A stretch of DNA of 64,000 nt from Moniliella sp. 'wahieum' (Eukaryota; Basidiomycota; Moniliellomycetes; Moniliellales; Moniliellaceae). The notes under the pieces are model-generated. The model did no database searches, was not told the origin of the DNA, and was given only the letters and a program-made list of their open reading frames with translations. The DNA is taken from positions 124,001 through 188,000 of the forward strand of contig RSEE01000074.1 in assembly GCA_003971905.1 (NCBI GenBank). The letters are read 5' to 3'. A program made the position numbers and the translations under genes. Positions within the stretch are counted from its first letter, which is position 1; every line of letters starts with the position of its first letter. Of this stretch, positions 53,335 through 64,000 are shown piece by piece.

Positions 53335-56300
53335 TTAAGCAAGGTACCGTTCGTTGAGCAAGGTGATCTCGCGGGCAAGCATGCCCCACGTGAGGCGAAG
53401 TGAGCGCTGGGAGAGGGGAGAGGCATGACCAAAGGCCAACAGACCATATCCACACGGAGGGGTCTGCCCTTCCCACCGTCTCACAGTTGTACCGGCACCC
53501 AGATCCACATCCAGGTCCTTCTCCTTGTCCAAATCATAGATCTCTTCCAACACGGTGCCGGTGGAGGTAGGACGGGCAAAGAGCAATCCGCTTGCGGTGC
53601 TGTGGGCCACCGACTTGATTTGACGCAAATGCTGCTGGCACTCTGGAAGCGGGTGCAACACATCCCCATCCGACCGGCGGCGAAGACACTGGAGCGAATG
53701 GGCATGGGCCACATCATCAATGGGAGCTGCGGGGGCCAAGGATGGGTGAACAGGAAGCGGAAGTGCAAGTTCGGCCTCGCACAGGGCTGGGGGGCAAGAC
53801 GCTCGACGGGAGTGGACGCGTGCAAGGTAGGTCTCCCACCCACGAAGTTCCCAGAAGAAGAGAAGGTGGGGCTGAATGAGGATGTTTAGCCTTCGAGAGC
53901 GGACAAAAAGGTAGGCTTCCACAAGAGAGAGGTCGAGATGGGCCATGACATAGGCTAAGACGATAGTGGATGACCGAGATACTCCGACGCGACAATGGAC
54001 AAGCACTTTGCCCCCTTTGCGCCGTGCTGCCTCAATATACTCGGCTGCTTCTTTCATTGTCGAACGCAACGGGTCGATCCCATCGTCCGAAACGTTGAGC
54101 AAATTCAAAACCGACATACGTCCCGCCGCTTGCTCCGCCCAGAGGCAATTGGCCAACACAGCAGGCATCGCCTCCGTCGAAACTTTTCCAGGCTCTTTCC
54201 CATGGAACGTAGACGCTGTCGCAGCCTCCATGCCAGAGGGGAGGGAGAGCGCAGACTCACCAACAGATACAACGTGAGTGATGCCCAGTGCGCGGAGCAT
54301 GCCTGCGTTCATAGCATGATTGAGGTTGCCGAGATACAGAAAGTCCATACGGGAGGGAAAGGATCCTTCAAAGAGCGGATCATAAAACCATCCATATTTG
54401 ACTTGTGGGCTCCGAGTCGGCGCAGGCGATCCAAAGCGCTTTGCGATCCGTTCTTCAATGTGGCTGAGAAGAGGTACCTCGTGTGGGTACACAAAAAGGA
54501 GCGGCGAAGCTCATTTTGGAGAGTAAGATATGCCTCTGGTAAGGTGAGGCCCGGCCTGGTGGTCAATAAATACGTCAAGGCCAAGATGGACGTTTCAGTG
54601 TAGCCATCACCACAGTGGATGAGCATTTTGCGCGGCAAAAACCCCTTCATCTGAGAGAAGGCTGGGTCGGTTTGCTGCTTGATCCATACAGCCAAGTTGA
54701 TCATATCGTCGGCATATGTAGTAGCGGAAGAGGCCTTCGACTCAGGCGTCGCACACTCTAGCAGCACCACATTCGTCAGAGGCACGGGCACGCTACCGGT
54801 TCGTTCCTGAGGGGACGAGGTCGGGACGAGGCCCGCTTCTGGGGTCCAAAGGAGATCCCGTCTCCTTTTGTTCCTCTCTGGCTTGCAAAGTAGGTTTCTT
54901 GCAAAGTATCCATGTAGGTAGCGACTTGATCTAACCGCTCATCGCCGGGCATTCTGCCCCGATCATGTACCTCGATACACACAGCGTAATTTTGGGGGTT
55001 CGTCCGTGAAGCGGCCGCCACCGAGCTCCACTCGCTCTCAGACATGCTAGTGTCAGGAATGGGAATCGCCATTGCTACCAAGAAAAACGTTGGTATCAAT
55101 CTCGCTGACACGGGAAAGGGTCTCCATCTCCACCCGCTCCCGCTCAATGAAGTCGATTTGATTTGTTCGATTGCCCTGTGAGTCCACCGCAACGAGGGAA
55201 GGACACACCTGCTCGAACTGCTTAAACGAATCTGCACATTCGGTCAGTCTCTCTCCCTTGAGCTCGATGCACATATGCGGGGGCGGGGGGCGGGGGGGGG
55301 AAGGGAAAGCGACATACCCTTAATTACGAACACGTTGTAACGCAAGGAGCCCAATCCGCGTGCCAGACGCTGACGGTAGATCTGCTCCTGAGCATATTGG
55401 AAACGCTTAGCAAGGCGAACATACCCTCATGGAGGCCAGTGGGAGCGTAAAGAACCAAATCGGAGATGGTGGCATATTTAGCGCATTGAATGTGGAAATT
55501 GCGTAGACTTACCCCACTCGACGGGCGGGGGGTTAGGAAGCCGTCGTCGCCAAGGATCTCGGTGGGATAGACCGTAGAAGCCAAAAGAGAATGGCTGGGT
55601 TGGGCATCGTATGCACACCAGTCCTTATCATCCTCTTTTTGTGACTGGGGCACGGCAGGTGTCACAGGCGAGGGAGGGTAGCTGCTGAATGAGGAACTCG
55701 AGGCCGCGGGGGAAAAGCTGAGACTACTTTGCCGCGAGGAGGCGATGGAGGTAGTGTAGGCCGAAGCAGATGAAGCGCTGTCTTCCCTCTGCCGGTCAGC
55801 GTAGGGTGGGCTAAGGTCAGAGTAAAGGGATTGGACGGAGGCCCGCTGGGGTGCAGACGGTGAAGAAATGTCGCACCCGTCGCTCCATGGGGAATGACCA
55901 CCGCCAGCACCAAACACACGTTCGTCTGGACTAGGCATATCGGCTCGGACCAGTGTCAGACCACGGTAATTGGGTGTGGGCATTCCAGTCACGGGGGCAC
56001 CAAAGAAGAGGTTCTGTGCTGCATTCTCGCCCTCGACGCCGTGGAGAAAAGGAAAAACGACAGCATGGGGCACATCAAGAGCAGCATAGCGCGCCTGCAG
56101 ATTGGAGAATTGGGCGGCGGACATTGTGCGCAACAGCGGTGGCGGATCCTCGAGGTCATCTTGTTCGCTGGTGTCAGAGGCGAGAGGTAGGGGAGGATAT
56201 TGGTCCAGATCAAAGTGTTGGAGACCCCAAGACGGTCGAGCATGATCGGGATGGATGGGTGGGCAGGTGGGCTGGTGCTCAGAGGAGGGGGTTGTGGGGA

Positions 56301-56596
56301 GGTGGGAGGCAGAGAGGGCGGAAAGGGAATGGGAATGGGACTGAGAAGAGTGGTGGGCGACCGTCGACGGGGGCAGCATGGGGGTCGAGGAGGGTCGGGT
56401 GCGCTGGCACGGGTGGGTTGGTGACGGTCTGCAGGGTGGCAGGCGGTGTTGGGCACGAGGGTGAGTTGGCCTGCGGGCTGCGCGGGGGTCGGGAGGGTGT
56501 ACGCGACATGGGTGGCGGGTGAACTGCTGGGGCGGCTGCTGCTGCTGGGCGCACACGCGGGGCGACCGGGTGGAGGGGCACGCTGAACTCGGGCAT
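53335..56596 (-). CDS. PPS1: PPS1-type dual-specificity phosphatase with a second, degenerate phosphatase domain
   Basis: Large relative of yeast Pps1, a dual-specificity (Ser/Thr and Tyr) phosphatase linked to S phase. The start at 56596 (MPEFSVPLHPVAPRVRPAAA) opens a Pro/Ser-rich region; a TATA box lies 130 bases upstream. Conserved blocks: PHAVVFPFLHGVEGENAAQN (56050), FHIQCAKYATISDLVLYAPT then GLHEGMFAL (55500-55430), CPSLVAVDSQG (55190), VYMDTLQETYF-like (54920). The degenerate phosphatase domain has LIHCGDGYTETSILALTYL (54620): the Cys is kept but the P-loop Arg is replaced, so it is unlikely to be active. The active DSP domain runs from MDFLYLGNLNHAMNAGMLRA (54350) to the signature HCRVGVSRSST (54005). 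A long variable tail ends REITLLNERYLA at 53335. Small introns are likely near 55270-55320 and 55395. About 1,050 codons versus 807 in yeast. Confidence 0.85.
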
Positions 56597-56722
56597 GGCA
56601 AGCAGCGGGGGCAGATGGAGCCGGTGCAGGGGGAGGCGAAAAGAAGACGGGGTGGCAGCGCAGACGCAGACGCGCGATGGGACAGGCGAGGTGGGCGAGG
56701 ATGGAGAGAGATGCGAAGAGGG

Positions 56723-56730
56723 TATATATA
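56723..56730 (-). promoter_or_regulatory. TATA box of the PPS1-type gene
   Basis: TATATATA, on the minus strand in context CCTATATATACCCTC, lies 127 bases upstream of the proposed start codon at 56596, which supports that start over the upstream in-frame alternatives. Confidence 0.55.
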
Positions 56731-57059
56731 GGAGCACCACCCCTCCAGCGTCACGGACCAACGCCGCGGACACAGCAAGTCGCCAACGCTGGCGCTGCGT
56801 ACGTACCAGCGCCCACCAACAAGGCACCCGCCTGCGAGCTGGTATGTCCCCGCGTCCTAAACCCCGCCGAGCGGCAGGCAGTGTGACGCGTGACGCATAG
56901 CGTGTGACATGCGACGCATGATGTGCGACACATGACCTGTGCTGCATGTGATGTCGGCCGGTGGCGAGTGCGGGCTGGTGCGCAGCCCCGGCCACCCTCG
57001 CAGCGGACCAGGCCCGCTTGGCGGGACACAGGCCGTGTGCCAGGGCCTGGTGGGTGGGA

Positions 57060-57125
57060 TGATCGATGATCGATGTGGCCGGCATTAATGCATAGTAGCT
57101 AGTAGCTAGTGATCGATGATCGATG
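57060..57125 (+). repeat. GATCGATGATCGATG words
   Basis: Two copies of GTGATCGATGATCGATG-type sequence 45 bases apart, joined by TAGCTAGTAGCTAGTG. The same word occurs at 28852-28867. Confidence 0.75.
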
Positions 57126-59372
57126 AGGGGCACGTATAGTACCTAGTAAGTACCTTAGGCCTAACCTTAGGCCCAAGACCCAGGACCCTAGGCGCTCTGA
57201 ATCTGACGCTCCATATTCAGAAAGCGCTACTGCCTCTGGTAACCGGTAAGCACGACGCATCACAGAGGCATGCCGACACGTGTCCGCATTCCGAATGATT
57301 AATCTTAGACGCTAAACGTAGGACGGGCCCTTGGGCGCCGGGCTGCCGGTGGCCCGCTCTGGGGTGGGGTTATGAGGCACGCCAATCTGAGCGCAGCGTA
57401 GGAGCTCTGTATACTCCGCGGCACAGGTCTCATATCCGGTTGGATGTGCCTTGGAGCTTCGGTCTTGACCCTATCAAACATCTCCTCAAGTACCGTGGTG
57501 GGCACACACTGCATAGAGCACGTCTGCCTCCCCCTCCCCCGACTTGGCCTGTGGGCCGTGTGAGACGCCGCTGAGGCAGGCAGACTGTCGAAATACACTC
57601 GGAGGATACTGAGTTCCATACTACTACTTAGTCCAGAGGGAGTCCTCCCTTCAGCGCCTTCGGCGCTGATGCAGCTGTTGACGCATATTATTGATGGACT
57701 AATCCGTATGACTGTTGCAGAACCCACCAGTGGTATTGTTAGGACAGCGTCAAATGTTGACCTAGTCCAACGTGTTCAACGTTCAGGCGTTCACCGGGTC
57801 TGAACCGAATGTACCTTAACACCACGGTGGATACCTTGGGCGTAATATACGCACCTACCACCACAGTGTGACTATAGCGACGGGGTGTGTTTAGCGCTTA
57901 TAATATGTGCTGCGCCGAAAACCTTGGTGCTCCGCGTCTCCATTGTCTTTCTAGTTGCATGTAATCTCGTGTGGCCATGTATATTCCTCTCCCCCAAAAA
58001 ACAAAATTCAATCTTAGCTTCAAGTTCCAAGCTCAGGCTGGGAAGCGTTGGGCGAAGAAAAAGGGTTGCCAAACTCCCTTGATTGCCACATGATGCATGA
58101 TGCCTTATAACCCACCGGTCCCGCTGACTTCAAAGTAGGGATGAGTCGCGATCGGGGAAGAAAAGTCTTCGGGGATGACTGTCCTATATCCATTGATATC
58201 AGAATGGAGGGTCCGTGGTGCTTGTTGATGCGGAAGAGTGCTTTGTCCTTTTCGAAGAACCGCGAAGGCACGTCTTGCCTCCTCAGGTCTCGGCCCCTCA
58301 CCGTCTGTTGTTTTCCACTTCCTCGCATACTACTGCAGACCATCCCATACAGAACCGACCCATGTATAGGCTTCCGTCTAGAAAAGCGACCCGCAATAAA
58401 AGATGAGAAGAAAAATGTGATACGTGTTGTGTACCTACAAAAAACGCCCTAAAGGCGTAATGCAGTGCCACACTGCAAACCCAATTCATGCAGGAAAATG
58501 GGACCGTAACACGCAAAGCCACACACCGTGTGTTATCTCTATCATCGATATCATCGATATCATCCCTGCATCAAGAGCATTATGGAGAGAGCAATTCAAC
58601 CCCCCCGTCCCTCCTCGCCAACGAGCGGATATAGAGACGGGAGATATATCAAACAGAGTGGGGTTCATCTCTACTGCTATGCGTTTGAAAGGCAGATACA
58701 TAGAAGAGCCTCCCAGCGTAGCGGGCCCGAGACGGTCCCACTGTGCTTACTTAGCGCGCACCTCAGTCCGGCTGACTGTGGACCCACACCGAACTCCTCT
58801 TGGCAGCATATGCTCGCCCTCAAACGAATCAACGTTCAACGTCCTTAATAACGCGTCAAGCTCAATATATCTGGCCCGGCTAATCCCAATCGGACCAAGC
58901 CCTCCCAGTATCCCCATCTCAGAGAGCCTCGATGGACTAGCAACCCATCTCAGGTCCGTCCCGCCTCGCTCTCTGCTCCACTAGAAGAACCCAACCGAGA
59001 TGACTCTTGACAGCCATGCTCACCCATCTCAGATCATCGGTCCGAGATCTCAATCTGTCACATCGGCAGAGAGTCCCCTCGGGCCCCCATGTTCACGGCA
59101 TCCACTCTTCGTTCAAGCTTTCGCCTATGTAAATAGTTTTGAAGGGACCAGGAGGAATGCAACAGGCCCGCCGTTAGGTTGGGCGCCTTTTTCACCTCGT
59201 AGGCCTGCACAGCTCTCACCATGGCTCGGACCGCACGCGTTGTGGACAGGCTTTTGTATCATTGGTACGGAGTCTGATAGGGTGAAGGATTGGCAAGATA
59301 CCCCATTGTGGAACTTCTGCTGCCATCGGGTCAGAGCGGGAGCACATGATGCATGATGAGTCTTTCGACAGT

Positions 59373-62195
59373 CTATAGGTATAGGTTTTCGGGGATTCGT
59401 TCCCCCCATCTGTATTGCCCAGGATGAAAAGGCAGAGGTGAGCAAGCAAAGCAGCATGATGCATTTTGGGGGGGGTTACTCGGACCCCGACGCTGTTGGG
59501 CCACGGTGCGCGCCACATGGTCATAGTAGCCCTCGGCGAAGCGGCGAAAGATGCGCAGCATAAAGGCGCGTCGGGCCAAGGAGAGCAGATGCAAGTCTTC
59601 CGACGCATCGCGTGAGGTGGGTGCTTCGTCCCATGCGCCCGGGGGCGAAGGCAAGGGAGGTGCGCGCATTTGCAATTGCAGTTGCACGCGGTTGGCCTCG
59701 CCAGTGCTTCGGCCCGTTGGTACGATCGCGTTCTTGCATCAGCTCCTGGACGAGTACACCTTGCTCGCCAGACGTACCCTGTCCGCCGACCCGATCGCAT
59801 CCCCCTCGCCCGGCCAGAGGTGGCGGTGTGGCAGCCGATCCAGTAACGCTTCGATCCGTCGCCCCCACTTGTGCACATTCACGTCCATCAGGAAGAACTT
59901 GCTACGCAGCACAGCGTCCGCCTCGACACCTTGCTGCAACGCCAGGGAGAGCAACTGCTGCAGGGCAAGAAACAGTTTTCTCCGCTGCAGTTGAGCAGCA
60001 CAGTGAGTAACAGCTGCGGCGACCGGAGCCAGGCCGCGTCCTGGGTCGGATCCAGTACGTTGGGTAGGCCCTCGGGATCGGTCAGCGCCAGCACCCTCTG
60101 CACCCGCTCCATCAAGGGTGAGGCCACCTCGGTTTCCGCGCCCAAGCCAGATTGATGCCCAAGGTCGACAACTCATCCACCTCTTCGCTTTCCAACAACA
60201 GGCCAAATAGCGGTCGCATTTCCTCGCCTGCCAACGAAGATTTGCTGGCAGCAGCAATCAAGCGCGCCAGGAGTGGAACCGAGGGCTTGATGTCATACGT
60301 TTTCATAGCCGATTGCAGCAGTTCCCCCGCTTCGGCCAGACGACCTTGCAGGCGTGCCTCCACAAAGGGTGCAATATGGCCGAGTGCAATTTCTCACCGC
60401 GTTCTTGGAGTTGCGCAATGAGTTGCAGTCCGGCCTCTTCGTCGCGCTCCACCAGCACACGACGGCGCAGCAGGCGCGTCTCCGCATCGTACACCTCATG
60501 CATGATGGGCAGAACGGGAGCCGAACGCGGAGTGATGGGGGGCAGGGCGGAAGCGTCTTCCAGGGGAAAGAAAGGGTGGAGCCAGAAACGAGGCGCGGTG
60601 TATTTGCGTTCGACGCGTGCGCGTGCGCGCTCTTTTAGCCACAGCTCATGTTCCGGATCGTACCCCTTGGCAGCTTGGGACAGGATGGTCATCTGCTCCG
60701 GGGTAAAGAGCGGGCGGCAGGGGACACGAGTTTGCACTTGCCACGATTCGATCGACAGGGATGTTTCGTCCGTGTCCATCATCATGTGGATCAAGCACAA
60801 AACACGCGCCCAGTTGGCCGTGCCTTCCTGAGGCACAGGCGAGCGCGGCGAACAGAAACGATCCAACAGAGGCAACGAGAGAGCTTCCATTGCTGTATCG
60901 GCGCGCCAGGCGTACCAGGCACGAGAAAAGAGTAGCGAGGCAATCCAGGTCCTCAACAGCGAGGCTGACGGCACTTCTCCTCGGGCCGCATACTCAAAGA
61001 AGACAAGTTCCAACAGCGCATAGCCTTCGATGGGGCTTCCCTTTCCCGCGCCCGGAGGCGTGGGTAGCAAAACAATGTCGGCCTGTCCAATGCCATGCGC
61101 CATCATGGTCGCATTGAGAAAACATCTTCCAGACAGAGTGTATCTTGGGCGGGGGCTTGGTGGTATGTGCTAGCAGAACGGTGGGCGGGTGGCGGCGGGC
61201 GGGCAGTGGGGAGGTGGCGCAGAGGACGGGGGGCGAACGCACGAGCGCCCTCGGCCAGATTCTTGGCCCGTAGGTTGCCCAATGCGTTTATGTTCCATTT
61301 CCGCGCTTGTTCCAGGTAGGTGAGCACCGAGGGCGGAAGTAACGCGCATCTTGCGACAGCACCTCTCCCTTGTGCCGAAGCGCAGTGTGGGCGACAATCT
61401 TGGCCAGATGGGGTTGGCGCATTTCCATCCCCAGTGCCGCTACCGAAACCCAAATCTGGGCCGGGATGGGGTGCTGTAGCAAGCCCCGGACGTGGGAAAG
61501 GACGTGGGAAAATGGTTGGGTTGGTCGTGGTGCGGGTCCAGAGGAGGAGGAAGAGCTCGGCGAGGTGGTCGTCAAGCCGGCGTTCAGGAGGGTCATCGTA
61601 CACGGGCCAGGGGGGGTCGGGCGTGCGTCCCAAGGAGAATAGGGGGGCAAGGTGTGGGCGCAGGCGAGACCAGGCAGAACGCATGGCAAGCACACGCATG
61701 TACTGGGCAATGGGGGCCTGAAGCGAATTGAGCACGAATGCACCATGGGGCGTGGTCAGTTCGGCATCGCTGGCGATACGGCCAGAAAGATCGGTAGAGG
61801 CAAATTGAGAGGGGAGAAAGTGGTGCTGTCGACTGTCGACAAGAGACCGTAGTTGTTGGGTGATCCTCTCCAACGGGACAGCGGGGGCAAGCGGTGTGCT
61901 GATGCCCATGGCCACCGCATCTTCGAGCACAGACAGAATGGCCTCGATGCGAGCGGTAGGTGAGCTGAAGGGGGCAGGGGGGCGGGAGGCAGGGGCGAGG
62001 CATGGGGATGGGTATGTGGATGTGGGTCCGCCGAGGGCGATGTGGTGGAGGAGGAGGGGGGGAGGGCGAAGGCGATGGCGGCGGGTGGGGCTGCGGCGAG
62101 GGTGGATGGGGCAGCGTCGAGGCGCTGCGGACGCGAAGAGTGGAGTGCCTCCAACGGGCAGCGGCAAGGAGGGGGCGCAGCCCAGCAGCACGCAT
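59373..62195 (-). CDS. Probable mitochondrial PPR-like helical-repeat protein
   Basis: Tentative family call. The ATG at 62195 gives MRAAGLRPLLAAARWRHSTL, an Arg-rich acid-free presequence fitting mitochondrial import. A Pro-rich linker follows. The body is helical: RIEAILSVLEDAVAMGISTP, AQYMRVLAMRSAWSRLRPHL, RLDDHLAELFLLLWTR, SVLTYLEQARKWNINALGNL. A long clean stretch (61100-60310) includes YALLELVFFEYAARGEVPSA, WARVLCLIHMMMDTDE and MHEVYDAETRLLRRRVLVER. Near 60350-60280 a unit reading ARLQGRLAEAGELLQSAMK plus YDIKPSVPLLARLIAAAS has the length and layout of a pentatricopeptide repeat. The last block, LHLLSLARRAFMLRIFRRFA, leads to a stop at 59373, but the end is uncertain because three frames are used after 60280. 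A role in mitochondrial RNA metabolism is inferred from the repeat and presequence only. Confidence 0.55.
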
Positions 62196-62905
62196 CGCAG
62201 CTGTTGTGTCCGTTGCTGGTACGGATGCTGCTACGGATGCCGCTGCCAATGGATGCGATGCTGGGCGCCGCTTAGGGATGTGGTGTTCCCCCCAGTATGG
62301 GTTAGCCAACCGGCAGCATCCTTCGCCGCTTAGCTCAGCCACGGTGCAACCAGCCTGTGCTTATATTTACCCCGCCAATGTAATGTTGCGCCAGACCGGC
62401 TCGCCGCAAAATCATTGGTCAGATGCTCACCTGTCACCGGTCACGGGCGGTGGAAGAAGAAAAGCTAGTAGGACCAACTGACCAAGACGAACGAGCTTGG
62501 AGGAGGAACAAAAGATCCAGTGCGAGTAGGGCCGGGGCACGGAAAAGAGACGAGAGGGGTAAGCTAACACGGGGGGCAAAGGAAGGCGCAGGTGTGTGGA
62601 AACAGCAGGGGATAGTGCCGCAGAGAGGGTCTATCTATATGTATGTGTGGTGATGAGATTCATCATCTCTCATGCCTCTCTCCAGCCCACCAACATGCGA
62701 CCTTCTTAGGGGAACCATCGCGTATCCTTCAGCCGCCAGTGGGCGAAGCGTAACGCTGACCTGGCCGTTTCGCCTTTCTTCGTCCCGGCGACGAGTCCTC
62801 ACCCCCGCGTGTCCTACATTTTACTATCACAATCTCATCTTCGCCTTAGTGCACACAAGTCGAGAACACAGGAAAGAAGCTGACGATCCATTATAGCTTG
62901 ACGCA
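62196..62905. other. Spacer between DAK and PPR-like genes
   Basis: About 700 bases between two minus-strand genes. It must hold the promoter of the PPR-like gene and the terminator of the kinase. No gene or clear core element was seen. Confidence 0.5.
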
Positions 62906-64000
62906 TTACAACGCCTTGAGGATGCCATCCACCAGAGCCACCACGCCCCATGCACCGGGTCAGGCGGCGCGTCCTTCACTTCTCCTACGTAAGTAGCGCG
63001 GCCAAGACGAGCGGTCTGGGTGCGGGTGGCCTCGGCTCCCTTACGTGCCGCCTCGACCGCCTCCTTGAATGAGCCGGACTTGGCAAACGTGCGGCAAACG
63101 GGTCCAAGGCATCCACCAAGGTCCGCATTCCTGGGCGGGCCGGCGTGTGATGACCCAGCGACTCGAGCGCCTGGAGCAAGGCGGTGGACCATTCCTTTGA
63201 CGTCGCTTCCGCGCCCTTGGGCGCCGACGCAATCACGCTCTTGGCCAACGACGTAAAGAAGAGGGCATACAGTGCCCCACTGGTACCACCCATATTGTGC
63301 TCAATCACCTCGTCCACCGACAAGCACGTCCCTCCCGCCGACTTGAAGTCCAATTCTCCCTGTTCGGTCGGCCGCCTTCTTGACCGCCTTGGCTGCCTGG
63401 GCCAGCGTCTCCCCGCATCGCCATCGCCCACGACCGTGTCAAAGCGCGTCATGTCGGGCTCGGCGGCACGGCGGCATCGCAGGCCGAGATGATCACCTTC
63501 TTGACCAATTCGGGCGAAGGGTTGATCGGTCCCCCGGGTCCGACGCTGCCTGCGGGGCAGAAACTGACGTCTTCTTCGCCTGGGCCTTCTTGAGCGTCTC
63601 CCTGGCCTCGGCCAGTTCTTGCTACGGTCCCGTGGCTTGCCCGTCGCGCCTGACCAGCCATGCGCCACGCCGGCCCACCCCGAGCATCCGTCGGCGCATC
63701 CAACAACGCCAACAAGTCCACCCCAGTCTTCTTCTGGAACGCACGTTGGTTCACCAAGGTAATCCCAAAGCCGGGCGCATTGAGCGACGTCATGTAGGGG
63801 TGGGCATACACGCGGCTCGGGTACAGGCCATACCCTTCCAGTGACCCAGAACCTCATCCACAACCGCGCTAATTTCGAGGTTGGACAGCCCTCCGAGGTT
63901 GTTGATCGCCACAATGGGCGCATCCTCCTTGTCAAACGCCACATACGCCCGGTCCTTATCGGTGGGGTCGAGAAGGTACTTGAGCATCTCCTTGATCAGT
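62906..64000 (-). CDS. Dihydroxyacetone kinase (DAK), C-terminal two-thirds; continues beyond the window
   Basis: Cytosolic ATP-dependent kinase that phosphorylates dihydroxyacetone, as in yeast DAK1/DAK2. The window edge cuts the DhaK domain; the first residues seen are LIKEMLKYLLDPTDKDRAYV, then VAINNLGGLSNLEISAVVDE and MTSLNAPGFGITLVN. The DhaL (ATP-binding) half shows PELVKKVIISACDAA, MTRFDTVVGDGDAG, and GGTCLSVDEVIEHNMGGTSG followed by ALYALFFTSLAKSVI. The family motif is GDGDCG; here GATGCGGGG reads GDGDAG, and restoring one T (GAT-TGC) at about 63416 gives the Cys and opens ETLAQAAKAVKK. ARKGAEATRTQTARLGRATY then VGEVKDAPPDP-like sequence precedes the end GAWGVVALVDGILKAL with TAA at 62906-62908. 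Frames change at about 63830, 63440, 63370, 63110 and 62950. Confidence 0.9.

Larger units (their letters stand above)
56597..59372. other. 2.8-kb region without recognisable genes
   Basis: No protein family was recognised. GATCGATGATCGATGTGG (57060-57078), CTAGTAGCTAGTGATCGATG (57099-57118), CTTAGGCCTAACCTTAGGCC (57151-57170), GTTCAACGTTCAGGCGTTCA (57770-57790), and CAACGTTCAACG (58829-58840) occur. A minus-strand frame of 140 codons (57305-57727) and a plus-strand frame of 186 codons (58424-58984) are open, but show no motif. TATA box of the PPS1 gene at the left end. Confidence 0.5.

Noticed and set aside
57305-57727. 140-codon minus-strand open frame
   Set aside because: No recognisable motif, no promoter or intron signals, and it lies among dispersed intergenic words.
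58424-58984. 186-codon plus-strand open frame
   Set aside because: Contains a CATCGATAT repeat and no known motif; composition is like the surrounding intergenic DNA.

Overview
The window looks like a piece of a fungal nuclear chromosome, most likely from a basidiomycete yeast or yeast-like fungus. Evidence: GC-rich genes, many short GT-AG introns (about 50-190 nt, one with a clear CTAAC-type branch point at 30981-30990), compact spacing, and fungal families (SAS10/UTP3, HUL5/UBE3C, CSL4, COX11, DRE2/CIAPIN1, CWH43, PPS1, DUF2408, DHA1 transporter, dihydroxyacetone kinase). I could not fix the genus from sequence alone.

Layout. 0.6-2.5 kb: GMC oxidoreductase (+). 4.7-11.5 kb: three + genes, a SSUH2-like CxxC zinc protein, a MOB4/phocein-like protein and a DUF2408 protein. 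12.6-13.8 kb: DnaJ (-), divergent from ribosomal protein eL8 (14.5-15.2 kb, +). 16.7-17.5 kb: low-complexity His/Ser-rich reading frame. 17.7-21.1 kb: HUL5/UBE3C-type HECT ligase (-), divergent from SAS10/UTP3 (21.3-23.7 kb, +). 23.7-29.4 kb: 5.7 kb, lower GC, no gene recognised. 29.4-31.3 kb: MFS transporter (+). From 32.1 kb to the end every recognisable gene is on the minus strand: CSL4, COX11, an amidohydrolase, DRE2, a secreted protein with an acidic tail, an LtrA-family membrane protein, CWH43, a probable GNAT, an ABM-domain protein, a PPS1-type phosphatase, a probable mitochondrial PPR-like protein and a dihydroxyacetone kinase cut by the window edge.

Most genes are housekeeping: ribosome and RNA processing (eL8, UTP3, CSL4), mitochondrial and Fe-S biogenesis (COX11, DRE2, PPR-like), protein quality control (DnaJ, HUL5) and signalling or GPI remodelling (MOB4, PPS1, CWH43). 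No biosynthetic cluster, CRISPR array, or intact transposon was seen.

Two window-wide properties matter for any reader. First, almost every conserved protein is spread over two or three reading frames by single-base shifts, even the essential ribosomal protein eL8. Where I could check, the shift is usually explained by loss of one base from a short run (CC to C, TT to T). This points to sequencing or assembly indels, not pseudogenes, so coordinates below are gene spans, not clean open frames. Second, the intergenic DNA is built from a small vocabulary of short palindromic or tandem words (AACGTTCAAC, CTTCAAGCTT, GTGACTAGT, CTCAGTACTCA, CAATCATTAATCA, GATCGATGATC). I saw these words in several unrelated gaps but not as clusters inside the recognised genes. 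This is the most unexplained structure in the window.
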